From assembly GCA_019114585.1 (NCBI GenBank), contig DXFE01000006.1, positions 35,549-99,548 of the forward strand: a stretch of 64,000 nucleotides of DNA, in the 5' to 3' direction. This document shows, piece by piece, positions 24,596 to 33,402 of this stretch. The notes under the pieces are model-generated. The model worked only from the letters and a program-made list of their open reading frames with translations, was not told the DNA's origin and searched no databases. Position numbers and translations under genes: made by a program. The DNA comes from Gemmiger_A avium. Its GTDB lineage: Bacteria; Bacillota; Clostridia; Oscillospirales; Ruminococcaceae. How positions within the stretch are numbered: position 1 is the first letter of the stretch; every line of letters starts with the position of its first letter.

Positions 24596-25770
24596 CCGAC
24601 CGCGAACTGTTTTTTGCCATTGCACGGGGCGAACCCACCGACCGGCTGTATTTCTGCCCGGACATTACCGACTGGTATCTGGGCAACCACCGGGGGCCGG
24701 GGGAGCCGCTGAAATACGGCCCCGGCGTGTTCATCCCGGAGGAGGATTCCATCCGGCACGAACATCAGGAGCATCTGGACCCGGAGTTCCGGGATCTGTC
24801 CCTGCTGGATTTTCACCGCCGCTACGGCTGGGGCATCCATTGCCATATCCGGGACTGGTACCGGGTGGACTATGCCCCCGGTACCCGGCTGGACACCACC
24901 GTGGAGGGGGACCGGATGACCCAGGTGTGGAGCGGCCCCGCCGGTTCGCTGACCCGGCACTGGCAGCTGGCGGCGGACGGCAGCTGGGCTTCGCTGGACT
25001 ACTGGATGGACGGCCCGGAGGATCTTCCGGTGCTCGAAAGCCTGGTGGACGCCGAACGCTATACCCTGCTGGACGAGAATATCCGCCGGGTGCTGGACGG
25101 CATCGGTGAGATGGGCCAGGCGGATATTGTGGTCAACCGTTCCCCGTTCGGCAAGCTGCTGCATGAATACCTGGGCTTTGCCCAGACGGTGTTCCTGCTG
25201 GAAGACGAGCCGGAACTGTGTGAACATTTTCTCGAGGTTCAGACCCGCAAGGACAAAGAACTGATGGAGCTGGCGGCTGCCTCCTCCTGCAGCCTGGTGC
25301 TGATCTGCGACCATGCGGATTCCACCCTCTTTTCGCCCACCATGTACCGGCAGTGGTGCATCCCGTTCTACAAGCAGGCGGGGGAGATCCTGGGCCGGGC
25401 AAACAAGTTTGTATCCACCCATCTGGACGGCAACCTGCACACCCTGCTGCCGCTTATGGCGCAGACCGGATTCCATATTCTGGACGGTTGCACCCCCGCC
25501 CCTATGTTCGACTATGAACCGGAGGAGCTGGCGGCCTCGCTGGCCCCGGAACAGACCGCTTTTGTGGGGGTTCCCTCCGCGCTGTTCTGCGACGGCACCG
25601 GTGAAGAGGAGCTGTTTGCCCTGGCCGACCGCATTCTGCGGGCATTCCATGGCCGGGTAATTCTGAATGTGGGCGATATCCTGCCCGCCAACGGCGATAT
25701 CCGCAAGGTGATCGCCCTAGGCGAATATGTAAAACGACATCCCCTGAACGGAAGAACGGCCGGGCGGTAG
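24592..25770 (+). CDS. Second URO-D-fold family protein
   Basis: 392 residues from the ATG at 24592, overlapping the previous stop as ATGA and preceded by AAGGAGG. TIM-barrel URO-D superfamily, distantly related to the protein at 22584. The zinc-motif position reads 'VSTHLDGNL' (His277-Leu-Asp279), again H-x-D in place of the H-x-C of corrinoid methyltransferases; 'HILDGCTPAPMFD' follows. Last gene of the operon. Two different family members in one operon suggest a heteromer or two successive steps. Function unknown; heme synthesis is unlikely given the divergence and the neighbours. Confidence 0.85.
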   Translation: MTDRELFFAIARGEPTDRLYFCPDITDWYLGNHRGPGEPLKYGPGVFIPEEDSIRHEHQEHLDPEFRDLSLLDFHRRYGWGIHCHIRDWYRVDYAPGTRLDTTVEGDRMTQVWSGPAGSLTRHWQLAADGSWASLDYWMDGPEDLPVLESLVDAERYTLLDENIRRVLDGIGEMGQADIVVNRSPFGKLLHEYLGFAQTVFLLEDEPELCEHFLEVQTRKDKELMELAAASSCSLVLICDHADSTLFSPTMYRQWCIPFYKQAGEILGRANKFVSTHLDGNLHTLLPLMAQTGFHILDGCTPAPMFDYEPEELAASLAPEQTAFVGVPSALFCDGTGEEELFALADRILRAFHGRVILNVGDILPANGDIRKVIALGEYVKRHPLNGRTAGR

Positions 25771-25797
25771 CCCTCGCTGTGCTTTCCGGCACTCGAA

Positions 25798-25837
25798 CCG
25801 AGAACGGCCGGGCCAGTTTTGGACCGGCCGTTCTCGG
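25798..25837 (+). terminator. Strong hairpin after the URO-D/mutarotase operon
   Basis: CCGAGAACGGCCGG and CCGGCCGTTCTCGG form a perfect 14-base stem with a 12-base loop. No T-tract follows, so termination efficiency is uncertain. Confidence 0.55.
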
Positions 25838-25876
25838 TGAAAACAGCATTTCTGTAAAGTTTTTGTGAAAAAGGAA

Positions 25877-25905
25877 TTGCAAACTGCGGCGTTTTTTGGC
25901 ATAAT
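25877..25905 (+). promoter_or_regulatory. Promoter of xpt
   Basis: TTGCAA (25877-25882), 17 bases, CATAAT (25900-25905), about 35 bases before the start codon. The short leader leaves no room for a purine riboswitch. Confidence 0.6.
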
Positions 25906-25941
25906 GGGTCTAATCAAATTCTGTAAAAGTGAGGCGTCAGT

Positions 25942-26520
25942 ATGGAATTGCTGGAACAGCGCATCCGGGAGCAGGGTCAGGTCCGCCCCGGCAACATCCT
26001 GAAGGTGGACTGTTTTCTGAATCATCAGCTCGATGTGGAGCTCCTGGACGAGATCGGCAAGGAGTTCTACCGTCTGTACAAGGACGAGGGCATCAATAAG
26101 ATCCTGACCATCGAGGCGTCCGGCATTGCCATCGCCTGCATGACCGCCCGGTATTTCCATGTGCCGGTGGTCTTTGCCAAAAAGGCCAAAAGCAAGAACC
26201 TGGATGGGGAAGTGTTTACCTCGGTGGTGCACTCCTATACCTACGGGCGCGACTACGACATCACCCTGGCCCGCAAGTTCCTGGGCCCGCAGGACAAGGT
26301 GCTGATTGTGGACGACTTCCTGGCGGTGGGCAAGGCCATGAACGGCCTGCTGGACATCTGCAAGCAGGCGGGCGCCCAGGTGGGCGGCATCGGCATCGCC
26401 ATCGAAAAGGGCTTCCAGCCGGGCGGCGCTGCGCTGCGGGCTGCGGGATACCGGGTCACCAGCCTGGCCATCGTGGACGGCATGGGCGACGACGGCTCGC
26501 TGGAATTCCGTCCGCAGTAA
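25942..26520 (+). CDS. xpt: Xanthine phosphoribosyltransferase
   Basis: 192 residues, the normal length. The PRPP-binding loop is 'KVLIVDDFLAVGKAM' near residues 118-132, and 'ASGIAIACMTARYFHVPVVF' and 'VHSYTYGRDYDITL' match Xpt. It converts xanthine plus PRPP to XMP in purine salvage. GTGAGGCG serves as ribosome binding site. Bacillus xpt is followed by the permease pbuX and controlled by a guanine riboswitch; here neither is present, so control must differ. Confidence 0.95.
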   Translation: MELLEQRIREQGQVRPGNILKVDCFLNHQLDVELLDEIGKEFYRLYKDEGINKILTIEASGIAIACMTARYFHVPVVFAKKAKSKNLDGEVFTSVVHSYTYGRDYDITLARKFLGPQDKVLIVDDFLAVGKAMNGLLDICKQAGAQVGGIGIAIEKGFQPGGAALRAAGYRVTSLAIVDGMGDDGSLEFRPQ

Positions 26521-26561
26521 GCCGGCCGGATTCCTGCCTATTTAATATTGTATAGAAATAC

Positions 26562-26594
26562 AAAAAGGGCGCCCTGTCGGGGGCGCCCTTTTTT
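26562..26594. terminator. Bidirectional terminator between xpt and the convergent YerC gene
   Basis: GGGCGCCC (26567-26574) pairs with GGGCGCCC (26581-26588), flanked by AAAAA and TTTTTT, so it can work in both directions. Confidence 0.9.
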
Positions 26595-26609
26595 GCCGGA
26601 AACGGGAAA

Positions 26610-26927
26610 TCAGGCCTCGGCCTGCTGGTCTTCCTTGCCGTCAATGCGGCCCAGCATCAGTTCATAGCCGCCGGTACCGTACTGGATGCACCGGTTGATC
26701 CGGCTGATCGTGGCGGTGCTGATCTCCACGCTGCGCACGATCTGCTCGTAGGTCTTGCCATCCAGCAGCATCCGGGCCGCCTTCAGCCGCTGGGCCATAT
26801 CGCCCAGCTCCTTCACCGTGCACAGGTCCTCAAAAAACATATAGCATTCTTCCACACTGCGCAGGGCCAGGATTGTTTCAAACAGCTTGTCCGTTGTGGG
26901 ATTGTGCAGCCGGTCGTTTGCCGCCAT
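26610..26927 (-). CDS. TrpR-like YerC/YecD family DNA-binding protein
   Basis: 105 residues from the ATG at 26927 (AGAGG upstream); the longer reading from a GTG at 26954 lacks a ribosome binding site. A TrpR-type helix-turn-helix reads 'LLDGKTYEQIVRSVEISTAT' followed by 'ISRINRCIQYGTGGY', the conserved core of YerC. The family is widespread in Firmicutes; its regulon is poorly defined and there is no evidence that it binds tryptophan. Single gene, convergent with xpt. Confidence 0.9.
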   Translation of the reverse strand: MAANDRLHNPTTDKLFETILALRSVEECYMFFEDLCTVKELGDMAQRLKAARMLLDGKTYEQIVRSVEISTATISRINRCIQYGTGGYELMLGRIDGKEDQQAEA

Positions 26928-27120
26928 TCTTTTCGCCTCTCTTTCTTGTTGCACGCTTTAGCCGGCTACAATGGTATCATACAAACGAACAAAAAGCAAC
27001 CTCTTTACCGCTGCCGGGGTTCGGGAGTTGTGAAGATTCTGCCAAGAAACTGTGACCGAATTTTGTACAAGTTCCCCACAAAAAGGTTTGGAATGACAAA
27101 AACTATGTAAAAATAATGCA

Positions 27121-27150
27121 TTGCCATTGCCTGCTTTGCGGAAGTATAAT
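27121..27150 (+). promoter_or_regulatory. Promoter of the liv operon
   Basis: TTGCCA (27121-27126), 18 bases, TATAAT (27145-27150). A second -10-like TATCAT lies ten bases further on. The rest of the 288-base gap is AT-rich with no further feature I can identify. Confidence 0.55.
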
Positions 27151-27215
27151 TTATGGTATCATAGTGAAAAAGTGCTGAAACCGCTTTTTCGTATGAAGAA
27201 TCAGGAGGGAAAGAT

Positions 27216-28388
27216 ATGAAAAAGATCTTGTGCTTTGTGCTTGCGGCTGCCATGGCGCTGAGTCTGGCTGCCTGCGGCAATGGTTCCAACGGAAATGCGT
27301 CCGACGGGAATACCATTAAGGTAGGCGTTATTGCCAACACCACCGGCGACTCTTCCCAGTACGGCATTGCTGTCAGCCAGGGTGCCAAGCTGTACATCAA
27401 GCAGCTGAACGAAGAGGGCGGCATCAACGGCAAGCAGATCGAGGTTGTAGAGTACGACGATAAGGGCGCCACCGCCGACGCGGTCAACGCCTACGAGCGT
27501 ATGAAGAGCGACGGGGTCACCGCCGTGATCGGCGCGGTGCTTACCAACACCACCCTGGCCGTGGCCGACAAGACCTATGAGGACAATATGCCTCAGATCA
27601 CCGCTTCCGCCACCGCGGCCAGCGTCACCGTGCTGGACCCCACCGACGAGAACAGTGATATCCGCACCAACGTGTTCCGCGCCTGCTTCATCGACCCGTT
27701 CCAGGGCGAGAAGATGGCCGAATATGCCCAGAAGCTGGGCGCCACCAAGTGCGCCGTGCTGTATGACAGCGGCAACGACTACGCCAAGGGCGTGGGCGAC
27801 GCGTTCGCTGCCAAGTGCGAAGAGCTGGGCATTGAGTGCACCGTGGAAGGCTACGCTACCGGCGACAAGGACTTCAAGGCGCAGCTGACCAACATCAAGG
27901 CTTCCGGCGCCGAGTATATCATGTGCCCCAACTACCTGGAGGACGTGGGCCTGATCGTGACCCAGGCCCGTCAGCAGGGCATCACCGCTGGTTTCCTGGG
28001 CGGCGACGGCTGGTCCGGCGTCAGCGCTTACGCTTCCGCTGAGGATCTGGAAGGCTCCTACTTCTGCTCCGGCTACGCGCTGGGCTCCAACGCCGAGTTC
28101 GAAGAGGCGTACGCCGCCGAGTACGGCGAGGCTCCCAAGCAGATGTTTGAGGCTCTGGGCTACGACGCTGCGCTGCTGATGTGCAACGCTCTCAAGAGCG
28201 CGGAGGAGCAGGGCCTGGAGGCTGGCTCCGACGAGTATAAGCAGGCTGTGATCGATGCCATGAAGGCCACCAACAGCCTGGAGGGCGTCACCGGCACCTT
28301 CAGCTTCGACGACCAGAACAACCCCATCAAGTCCGCTTCCATCCTGCAGATCCAGGGTGGCGAGGAAGTCTTCGTGGAGAACTTCTGA
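27216..28388 (+). CDS. livJ: Branched-chain amino acid ABC transporter binding lipoprotein
   Basis: 390 residues. Signal peptide with lipobox 'SLAAC' (Cys20), then the type I binding fold of LivJ/LivK ('KVGVIANTTGDSSQYGIAVS', 'AVIGAVLTNTTLAVAD', 'FLGGDGWSG'). CAGGAGGG precedes the ATG. It captures leucine, isoleucine or valine, or a related amino acid, for the permeases and ATPases encoded next. A terminator hairpin directly follows this gene inside the operon, so it is probably made in excess over the membrane parts. Amino acid specificity is not readable from the sequence. Confidence 0.94.
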   Translation: MKKILCFVLAAAMALSLAACGNGSNGNASDGNTIKVGVIANTTGDSSQYGIAVSQGAKLYIKQLNEEGGINGKQIEVVEYDDKGATADAVNAYERMKSDGVTAVIGAVLTNTTLAVADKTYEDNMPQITASATAASVTVLDPTDENSDIRTNVFRACFIDPFQGEKMAEYAQKLGATKCAVLYDSGNDYAKGVGDAFAAKCEELGIECTVEGYATGDKDFKAQLTNIKASGAEYIMCPNYLEDVGLIVTQARQQGITAGFLGGDGWSGVSAYASAEDLEGSYFCSGYALGSNAEFEEAYAAEYGEAPKQMFEALGYDAALLMCNALKSAEEQGLEAGSDEYKQAVIDAMKATNSLEGVTGTFSFDDQNNPIKSASILQIQGGEEVFVENF

Positions 28389-28412
28389 TCCAGGTTCCCG
28401 TAAGTCTTATCG

Positions 28413-28449
28413 ATCGTGCAGGGGGGGCCATCCCCCCTGCACGATTTTT
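28413..28449 (+). terminator. Attenuating terminator inside the liv operon
   Basis: ATCGTGCAGGGGGG (28413-28426) and CCCCCCTGCACGAT (28432-28445) form a perfect 14-base stem with a five-base loop, followed by TTTT. No new promoter is obvious before livH, so partial read-through is likely and sets a high ratio of binding protein to permease. Confidence 0.85.
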
Positions 28450-28513
28450 CACATCCTGCCGCTGGTGCGGCATTACCGACATCTCTATCTGAACCGGAAA
28501 GGATCTGACCGCT

Positions 28514-29398
28514 ATGTCACTGATTTCCCAAATCATCAGCCAGCTGGTCAACGGGTTGCAGTCCGGCTCCATCTACGCCCTGGTCGCGCTGGGGTACAGC
28601 ATGGTGTACGGCATCATCCTGCTGCTGAACTTTGCCCACGGCGACATCATCATGATCGGCGCGTATGTGGTGTTCTACGCCATGACCAGCTTCAGCCTGC
28701 CCCCGCTGGCAGCGGTGCTGCTGGCCGTTATCGCCTGCACCCTGTTGGGCGCCCTGATTGAAAAAATCGCCTACACCCCGCTGCGTTCGGCCCCCCGCCT
28801 GTCGCTGCTGATCACCGCCATCGGCGTCTCTTTTCTGCTGGAAAACGGTGCGCAGCTGGTATTCGGCGCCGGCGCCAAGAACGTGCCCAGCTTTATTGAC
28901 GGCGGCGTTCAGATCGGCGGCGTGTACCTGAGCTATGTTTCGGTGGTCACCATTCTGGTATCGGTGGCGTCCATGGTCGTGCTGACCTTCCTGGTGCAGA
29001 AGACCAAACTGGGCAAAGCCATGCGCGCGGTGTCCGAGGATATGGGCGCGGCCCAGCTGATGGGCATCAGCCTGAACCGCACCATTTCCTTTACCTTTGC
29101 TGTTGGCTCGGCGCTGGCCGGTATCGGTTCGGTGCTGTACATCTGCGCCTATGGCCAGGCCAGCCCCACCATGGGCTCCATGCTGGGCCTGAAAGCCTTC
29201 GTGGCGGCGGTGCTGGGCGGTATCGGCTCCATCCCGGGCGCGATGATCGGCGGCTTTGTGATCGGCCTGCTGGAGGCCCTGGTCACCGCCGTGGGCCTGT
29301 CCACCTGGAAGGATGGCGTGGTGTTTGCGGTGCTGATTGTGGTGCTGCTGGTCAAACCCACCGGCATCCTGGGCCGCAAGATCACCGAGAAAGTGTAA
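28514..29398 (+). CDS. livH: Branched-chain amino acid ABC transporter permease LivH
   Basis: 294 residues with about eight membrane helices. Family motifs include 'ALGYSMVYGIILLLNFAHGD' near the N-terminus and 'ISLNRTISFTFAVGSALAGI' and 'AVLGGIGSIPGAMIGGFVIG' in the C-terminal half. One of two channel subunits of the LIV system. It is followed 13 bases later by livM. A GGAAAGGAT ribosome binding site lies nine bases before the ATG. Confidence 0.95.
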   Translation: MSLISQIISQLVNGLQSGSIYALVALGYSMVYGIILLLNFAHGDIIMIGAYVVFYAMTSFSLPPLAAVLLAVIACTLLGALIEKIAYTPLRSAPRLSLLITAIGVSFLLENGAQLVFGAGAKNVPSFIDGGVQIGGVYLSYVSVVTILVSVASMVVLTFLVQKTKLGKAMRAVSEDMGAAQLMGISLNRTISFTFAVGSALAGIGSVLYICAYGQASPTMGSMLGLKAFVAAVLGGIGSIPGAMIGGFVIGLLEALVTAVGLSTWKDGVVFAVLIVVLLVKPTGILGRKITEKV

Positions 29399-29411
29399 GG
29401 GGGTTGGTAAC

Positions 29412-30461
29412 ATGATCGAAAAACGCAAAACGATCCCCATGCCGGTTCGGTATCTGATCAACACAGTGCTGGTTCTGGCACTGTTCGGCCTGTTCTACGG
29501 CCTGATGCAGGGCGGTATGATCGACGGCTACAGCAGCACCGTGCTCTCCCTGGCCGGTATCAACATCATCCTGGCTGTTTCCCTGAACGTGGCCACCGGC
29601 TACCTGGGCCAGCTGCCTCTGGGCCATGCAGGCTTCATGGCGGTGGGCGCCTACACCGGCGGTATCTTCCTCAAGAGCGTCAACGCCTCCGATCTGAACG
29701 GTCCGCTCTACGCGCTGGCCATCCTGGCGGCGCTGGTGCTGTCCGGCGTGGTGGCGGCGGTTTTCGGCGTGCTGATCGGTATTCCGGCGCTGCGCCTGCG
29801 GGGTGACTATCTGGCCATCATCACCCTGGGCTTCGGCGAGGTCATCCGCGTCATTATCCAGAACATCGACGATGTGCTGGGCTTTGAGTTCACCGGCGGT
29901 ATCTCCGGCCTGAAGCGGATCCCCTCCTTTACCAATTTCTATCTGGTGCTGGCCTGCGTGGTGGTCACCTGCCTGGTGATCCATATGGTGATGAAGTCTC
30001 ATCACGGCCGCGCCATCCTGGCCATCCGGGAAAACGAGATCGCCGCCGAATCCAGCGGTATCAACACCACCTACTACAAGGTTATGGCCTTCTCCCTGTC
30101 GGCTTTCTTTGCCGGTGTGGCGGGCTGCCTGTACGCGGGCCATATCGGCTCTCTGGTTCCCAAGGATTTCGGCTTCATGAAGTCCATCGAGATCCTGGTC
30201 AACGTGGTGCTGGGCGGTCTGGGCTCCATGGTTGGTTCTGTGCTGTCCGCCTCCGTGCTGACCATCCTGCCCGAGGCGCTGCGTGCCTTTGAGGACTACC
30301 GCATGGTGGCCTACTCGCTGGCGCTGATCGTGGTTATGATCTTCAAGCCCTCCGGCCTGATGGGCCAGTATGACTTCTCCATGAGCCGTATTCTGGAGAA
30401 ACTGCTCAACCGCGGCGGCCGCAAGACCGCCGCCCAGGCGAAAGGGGGTAAGGGCGAATGA
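29412..30461 (+). CDS. livM: Branched-chain amino acid ABC transporter permease LivM
   Basis: 349 residues from the ATG at 29412; a longer open frame extends into livH and is rejected. Membrane helices and motifs 'NVATGYLGQLPLGHAGFMAV', 'RGDYLAIITLGFGEVIRVII' and 'GGLGSMVGSVLSASVLTILP' match LivM. Partner of LivH in the channel. Its stop overlaps the livG start (ATGA). Confidence 0.95.
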   Translation: MIEKRKTIPMPVRYLINTVLVLALFGLFYGLMQGGMIDGYSSTVLSLAGINIILAVSLNVATGYLGQLPLGHAGFMAVGAYTGGIFLKSVNASDLNGPLYALAILAALVLSGVVAAVFGVLIGIPALRLRGDYLAIITLGFGEVIRVIIQNIDDVLGFEFTGGISGLKRIPSFTNFYLVLACVVVTCLVIHMVMKSHHGRAILAIRENEIAAESSGINTTYYKVMAFSLSAFFAGVAGCLYAGHIGSLVPKDFGFMKSIEILVNVVLGGLGSMVGSVLSASVLTILPEALRAFEDYRMVAYSLALIVVMIFKPSGLMGQYDFSMSRILEKLLNRGGRKTAAQAKGGKGE

Positions 30462-31294
30462 GCAGCAAGACAAAACTGATCCCCGTGCCGGGCAGCGGCA
30501 TGGTGCCTGAGCGGGACATTGACAAAATGCCCATTCTGGACGCCCGCCACCTGGGCGTGGATTTCGGCGGTCTGACCGCTGTGGACGACTTTAACCTGGC
30601 CATCGGCCGTACCGAGATTGCCGGCCTGATCGGCCCCAACGGCGCGGGCAAAACCACCGTGTTCAATCTGCTGACCAACGTGTACCAGCCCACCCGCGGC
30701 TCCATCCTGCTGGACGGGGTGGACACCAAGGGCAAAAAGGTGTACCAGGTCAACCAGATGGGCATTGCCCGTACCTTCCAGAACATCCGTCTGTTCAAGG
30801 AACTGTCGGTGGCCGACAACGTAAAGATCGGCATGCACAAGTCCCTGAACTGCCGCCTGCCCGCCGCCGTGCTGCGGCTGCCCACCTACTGGAAAGAGGA
30901 GAAAGCCGCGCAGGAAAAGGCCCTGGACCTGCTGAGCATCTTCGGCATGCAGGATCTGGCCGAGGTCAAGGCCGGCAGCCTGCCCTACGGTGCCCAGCGC
31001 CGTCTGGAGATCATCCGTGCCCTGGCCAGCGAGCCCAAGCTGCTGCTGCTGGACGAGCCGGCCGCCGGCATGAACCCCTCCGAGACTGGCGAACTGATGC
31101 AGAACATCAGCAAGATCCGGGACACCTTCCAGATCGCCATTATGCTGATCGAGCATGACATGAACCTGGTCATGGGTATCTGCGAGGGCATCGCGGTGCT
31201 GAACTACGGCAAGATCATCGCCAAGGGCACCCCCGACGAGATCCGGAACGACCCCGTCGTGATCGAGGCCTATCTGGGCAAGAAGGAGGCGTGA
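30458..31294 (+). CDS. livG: Branched-chain amino acid ABC transporter ATPase LivG
   Basis: 278 residues. Walker A 'GLIGPNGAGKTTVFN', signature region 'LPYGAQRRLEIIRAL' (the LivG variant of the LSGGQ motif), Walker B 'LLLLDEPAAGMNP' and H-loop 'IEHDM'. The first 25 residues ('MSSKTKLIPVPGSGMVPERD') are an N-terminal extension before the ATPase fold. It pairs with LivF to drive transport. Start overlaps the livM stop by four bases. Confidence 0.95.
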   Translation: MSSKTKLIPVPGSGMVPERDIDKMPILDARHLGVDFGGLTAVDDFNLAIGRTEIAGLIGPNGAGKTTVFNLLTNVYQPTRGSILLDGVDTKGKKVYQVNQMGIARTFQNIRLFKELSVADNVKIGMHKSLNCRLPAAVLRLPTYWKEEKAAQEKALDLLSIFGMQDLAEVKAGSLPYGAQRRLEIIRALASEPKLLLLDEPAAGMNPSETGELMQNISKIRDTFQIAIMLIEHDMNLVMGICEGIAVLNYGKIIAKGTPDEIRNDPVVIEAYLGKKEA

Positions 31295-31298
31295 GAGC

Positions 31299-32000
31299 AT
31301 GCTGAAGGTTGATAACATCAATGTGTATTACGGCAACATCCACGCCATCAAGGACGTTTCCTTTGAAGTGAACGAGGGCGAGATCGTTACCCTGATCGGC
31401 GCCAACGGCGCGGGCAAGAGCACCATTCTGAAAACCATCTCCGGCCTGCTTCGCACCAAGACCGGCGACGTGATCCTGAAAGGGGAGAGCATCAAGAGCG
31501 TGGCTCCCCACAAGATCGTGGCCAAGGGCCTGGCCCATGTGCCGGAAGGCCGCCGGGTGTTCCTGGCCATGAGCGTGGAAGAGAACCTGGAGATGGGCGC
31601 CTACACCCAGCCCGCCTCTTCCATCGCCCCCAACATGCAGGAAGTGTTCCAGTGGTTCCCCCGCCTGAAAGAGCGCCGCCGGCAGATGGCCGGCACCCTC
31701 TCCGGCGGCGAGCAGCAGATGCTGGCCATGGGCCGTGCCATGATGTCCGGCGCCAAGGTGCTGCTGCTGGACGAGCCCTCCATGGGCCTGTCCCCGCTGC
31801 TGGTCAAGGAGATCTTTGAGATCATCACCGAGCTGAACAAGCGCGGCATGACCATCCTGCTGGTGGAACAGAACGCCCAGATGGCCCTGTCGGTGGCTCA
31901 GCGCGCCTACGTGCTGGAAACCGGCCGGATCATCATGCAGGGCAGCGCCGCCGAACTGCTCAACAACGATTCGGTGCGCAAAGCGTACCTGGGCGCATAA
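31299..32000 (+). CDS. livF: Branched-chain amino acid ABC transporter ATPase LivF
   Basis: 233 residues, normal for LivF. Walker A 'LIGANGAGKSTILK', signature 'LSGGEQQMLAMGRAM', Walker B 'LLLDEPSMGLSP', H-loop region 'VEQNAQMAL'. Last gene of the five-gene liv operon, four bases after livG, with AAGGAGG upstream and a strong terminator after it. Confidence 0.95.
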   Translation: MLKVDNINVYYGNIHAIKDVSFEVNEGEIVTLIGANGAGKSTILKTISGLLRTKTGDVILKGESIKSVAPHKIVAKGLAHVPEGRRVFLAMSVEENLEMGAYTQPASSIAPNMQEVFQWFPRLKERRRQMAGTLSGGEQQMLAMGRAMMSGAKVLLLDEPSMGLSPLLVKEIFEIITELNKRGMTILLVEQNAQMALSVAQRAYVLETGRIIMQGSAAELLNNDSVRKAYLGA

Positions 32001-32011
32001 GCCAAAACAAC

Positions 32012-32050
32012 AAACGGGGCGTACCGTCAAAAGCGGTACGCCCCGTTTTC
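32012..32050 (+). terminator. Terminator of the liv operon
   Basis: AAACGGGGCGTACCG and CGGTACGCCCCGTTT form a perfect 15-base stem with a seven-base loop and a T-tail. Confidence 0.92.
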
Positions 32051-32063
32051 TGCTGTAAGATAT

Positions 32064-32099
32064 AAAAACAGGCGCCCCGGCCTTTGACCGGAGCGCCTG
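32064..32099 (-). terminator. Terminator of ackA
   Basis: On the minus strand CAGGCGC-T-CCGG pairs with CCGG-G-GCGCCTG around a seven-base loop and is followed by TTTTT, 30 bases after the ackA stop. Confidence 0.8.
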
Positions 32100-32129
32100 C
32101 TTGTTTTGTGCTGTTTATCGAACCGGCAA

Positions 32130-33329
32130 TCAGCCCTGAACCAGAGCCAGGGTGTCGCGGGCGATCATCAGTTCCTCGTTGGTGCAGACCATCAGGATCT
32201 TCACCTTGCTGTCGGCAGCGGACATGTCGATGATGTCCTGGCCGCGCAGGTTGTTCTTCTCGGGATCCAGCTTCATGCCCAGGAACTCCATCCCGGCGCA
32301 GACATCGCGGCGCACGTTGTTGTCGTTCTCGCCGATACCGCCGGTGAAGACCACGCAGTCCAGACCGCCCATAGCGGCAGCATAAGCGCCGATGTACTTC
32401 TTGATCTGGTACTTCAGCATGTCGGTGGCCAGCTGCGCACGCTCGTTGCCGTTCTCGGCAGCGGTGGTCACGTCACGCATATCGCTGGAAACGCCGCTCA
32501 CGCCCAGCAGGCCGCTCTTCTTGTTCAGGTAGTCGGCCATCTCCTGGCCATGGATGCCCAGCTTCTGCTCCATGTAGGTCACCACGCTGGGATCCACGTC
32601 GCCGCAGCGGGTGCCCATCAGCACACCGGCCAGCGGGGTCAGGCCCATGCTGGTGTCCACGCACTTGCCGCCGTCCACAGCGGTGATGGAGGAGCCGTTG
32701 CCCAGATGGCAGGTGACCATCTTCAGCTCGGAAGGATCCTTGCCCAGGAACTTGGCGGCGGCCATGCTCACATAGCGGTGGCTGGTGCCGTGGGCGCCGT
32801 AGCGGCGGATGGCGTACTTCTCGTACATCTCGTAGGGCACGCCGTACATATAGGCCTTGGGAGGCATGGTCTGGTGGAAGGTGGTGTCAAACACAACCAC
32901 GTTGGGCACCTGCTCGCCAAACACCTTCTTGGCGCTGCGCAGACCCTGTACATGGGCCATGTTGTGCACCGGAGCCAGCGGGGCGATCTCTTCGATCTTG
33001 TCGATGATGGCGTCGGTCACGATCTCGCTCTTGGTAAAGAACTCCGCGCCCTGCACCACGCGATGGCCGATGGCGCCGATCTCGCTCTTGTCAGCAACTA
33101 CGGCGCCCTCGCCGGTGGTCATCATCTCCACAACCTTCATAAAGGCCTCGGTGTGGGTGGGGAAGGGAACCTCCACGCTCCACTTGCCGCCGTTGGCCTG
33201 ATGGGTGATCTTGCTGCCCTCGATGCCGATGCGCTCGCACAGGCCCTTGCACAGAACGGTTTCACCCTCCATGTCGATCAGCTGGTACTTCAGAGAAGAA
33301 GAACCGCAGTTGATCACCAGAATCTTCAT
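32130..33329 (-). CDS. ackA: Acetate kinase
   Basis: 399 residues from the ATG at 33329 ('MKILVINCGSSSLKYQLID'), with GGGAGGAG seven bases upstream; the longer reading to 33359 is rejected. Signature motifs 'VINCGSSSLKYQ', 'HRVVQGAEFF', 'VFDTTFHQTMP', 'GTSHRYVS', 'HLGNGSSI' and 'VFTGGIGEND' are all present. It converts acetyl phosphate and ADP to acetate and ATP, the final ATP-forming step of acetate fermentation. The partner gene pta is not in the window. Divergent from tmcAL, a gene whose product consumes acetate and ATP, with overlapping promoters. Confidence 0.97.
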   Translation of the reverse strand: MKILVINCGSSSLKYQLIDMEGETVLCKGLCERIGIEGSKITHQANGGKWSVEVPFPTHTEAFMKVVEMMTTGEGAVVADKSEIGAIGHRVVQGAEFFTKSEIVTDAIIDKIEEIAPLAPVHNMAHVQGLRSAKKVFGEQVPNVVVFDTTFHQTMPPKAYMYGVPYEMYEKYAIRRYGAHGTSHRYVSMAAAKFLGKDPSELKMVTCHLGNGSSITAVDGGKCVDTSMGLTPLAGVLMGTRCGDVDPSVVTYMEQKLGIHGQEMADYLNKKSGLLGVSGVSSDMRDVTTAAENGNERAQLATDMLKYQIKKYIGAYAAAMGGLDCVVFTGGIGENDNNVRRDVCAGMEFLGMKLDPEKNNLRGQDIIDMSAADSKVKILMVCTNEELMIARDTLALVQG

Positions 33330-33402
33330 TGTCGAACTCCTCCCGATGTTTTTTGCCACGGATATAAGGGCGGAAGCAGATTTCTCCCGCCCGAATCCTG
33401 AT

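Noticed and set aside
25838..25941. Purine riboswitch upstream of xpt
   Set aside because: The leader after the predicted promoter is only about 30 bases and no purine-riboswitch core is present.
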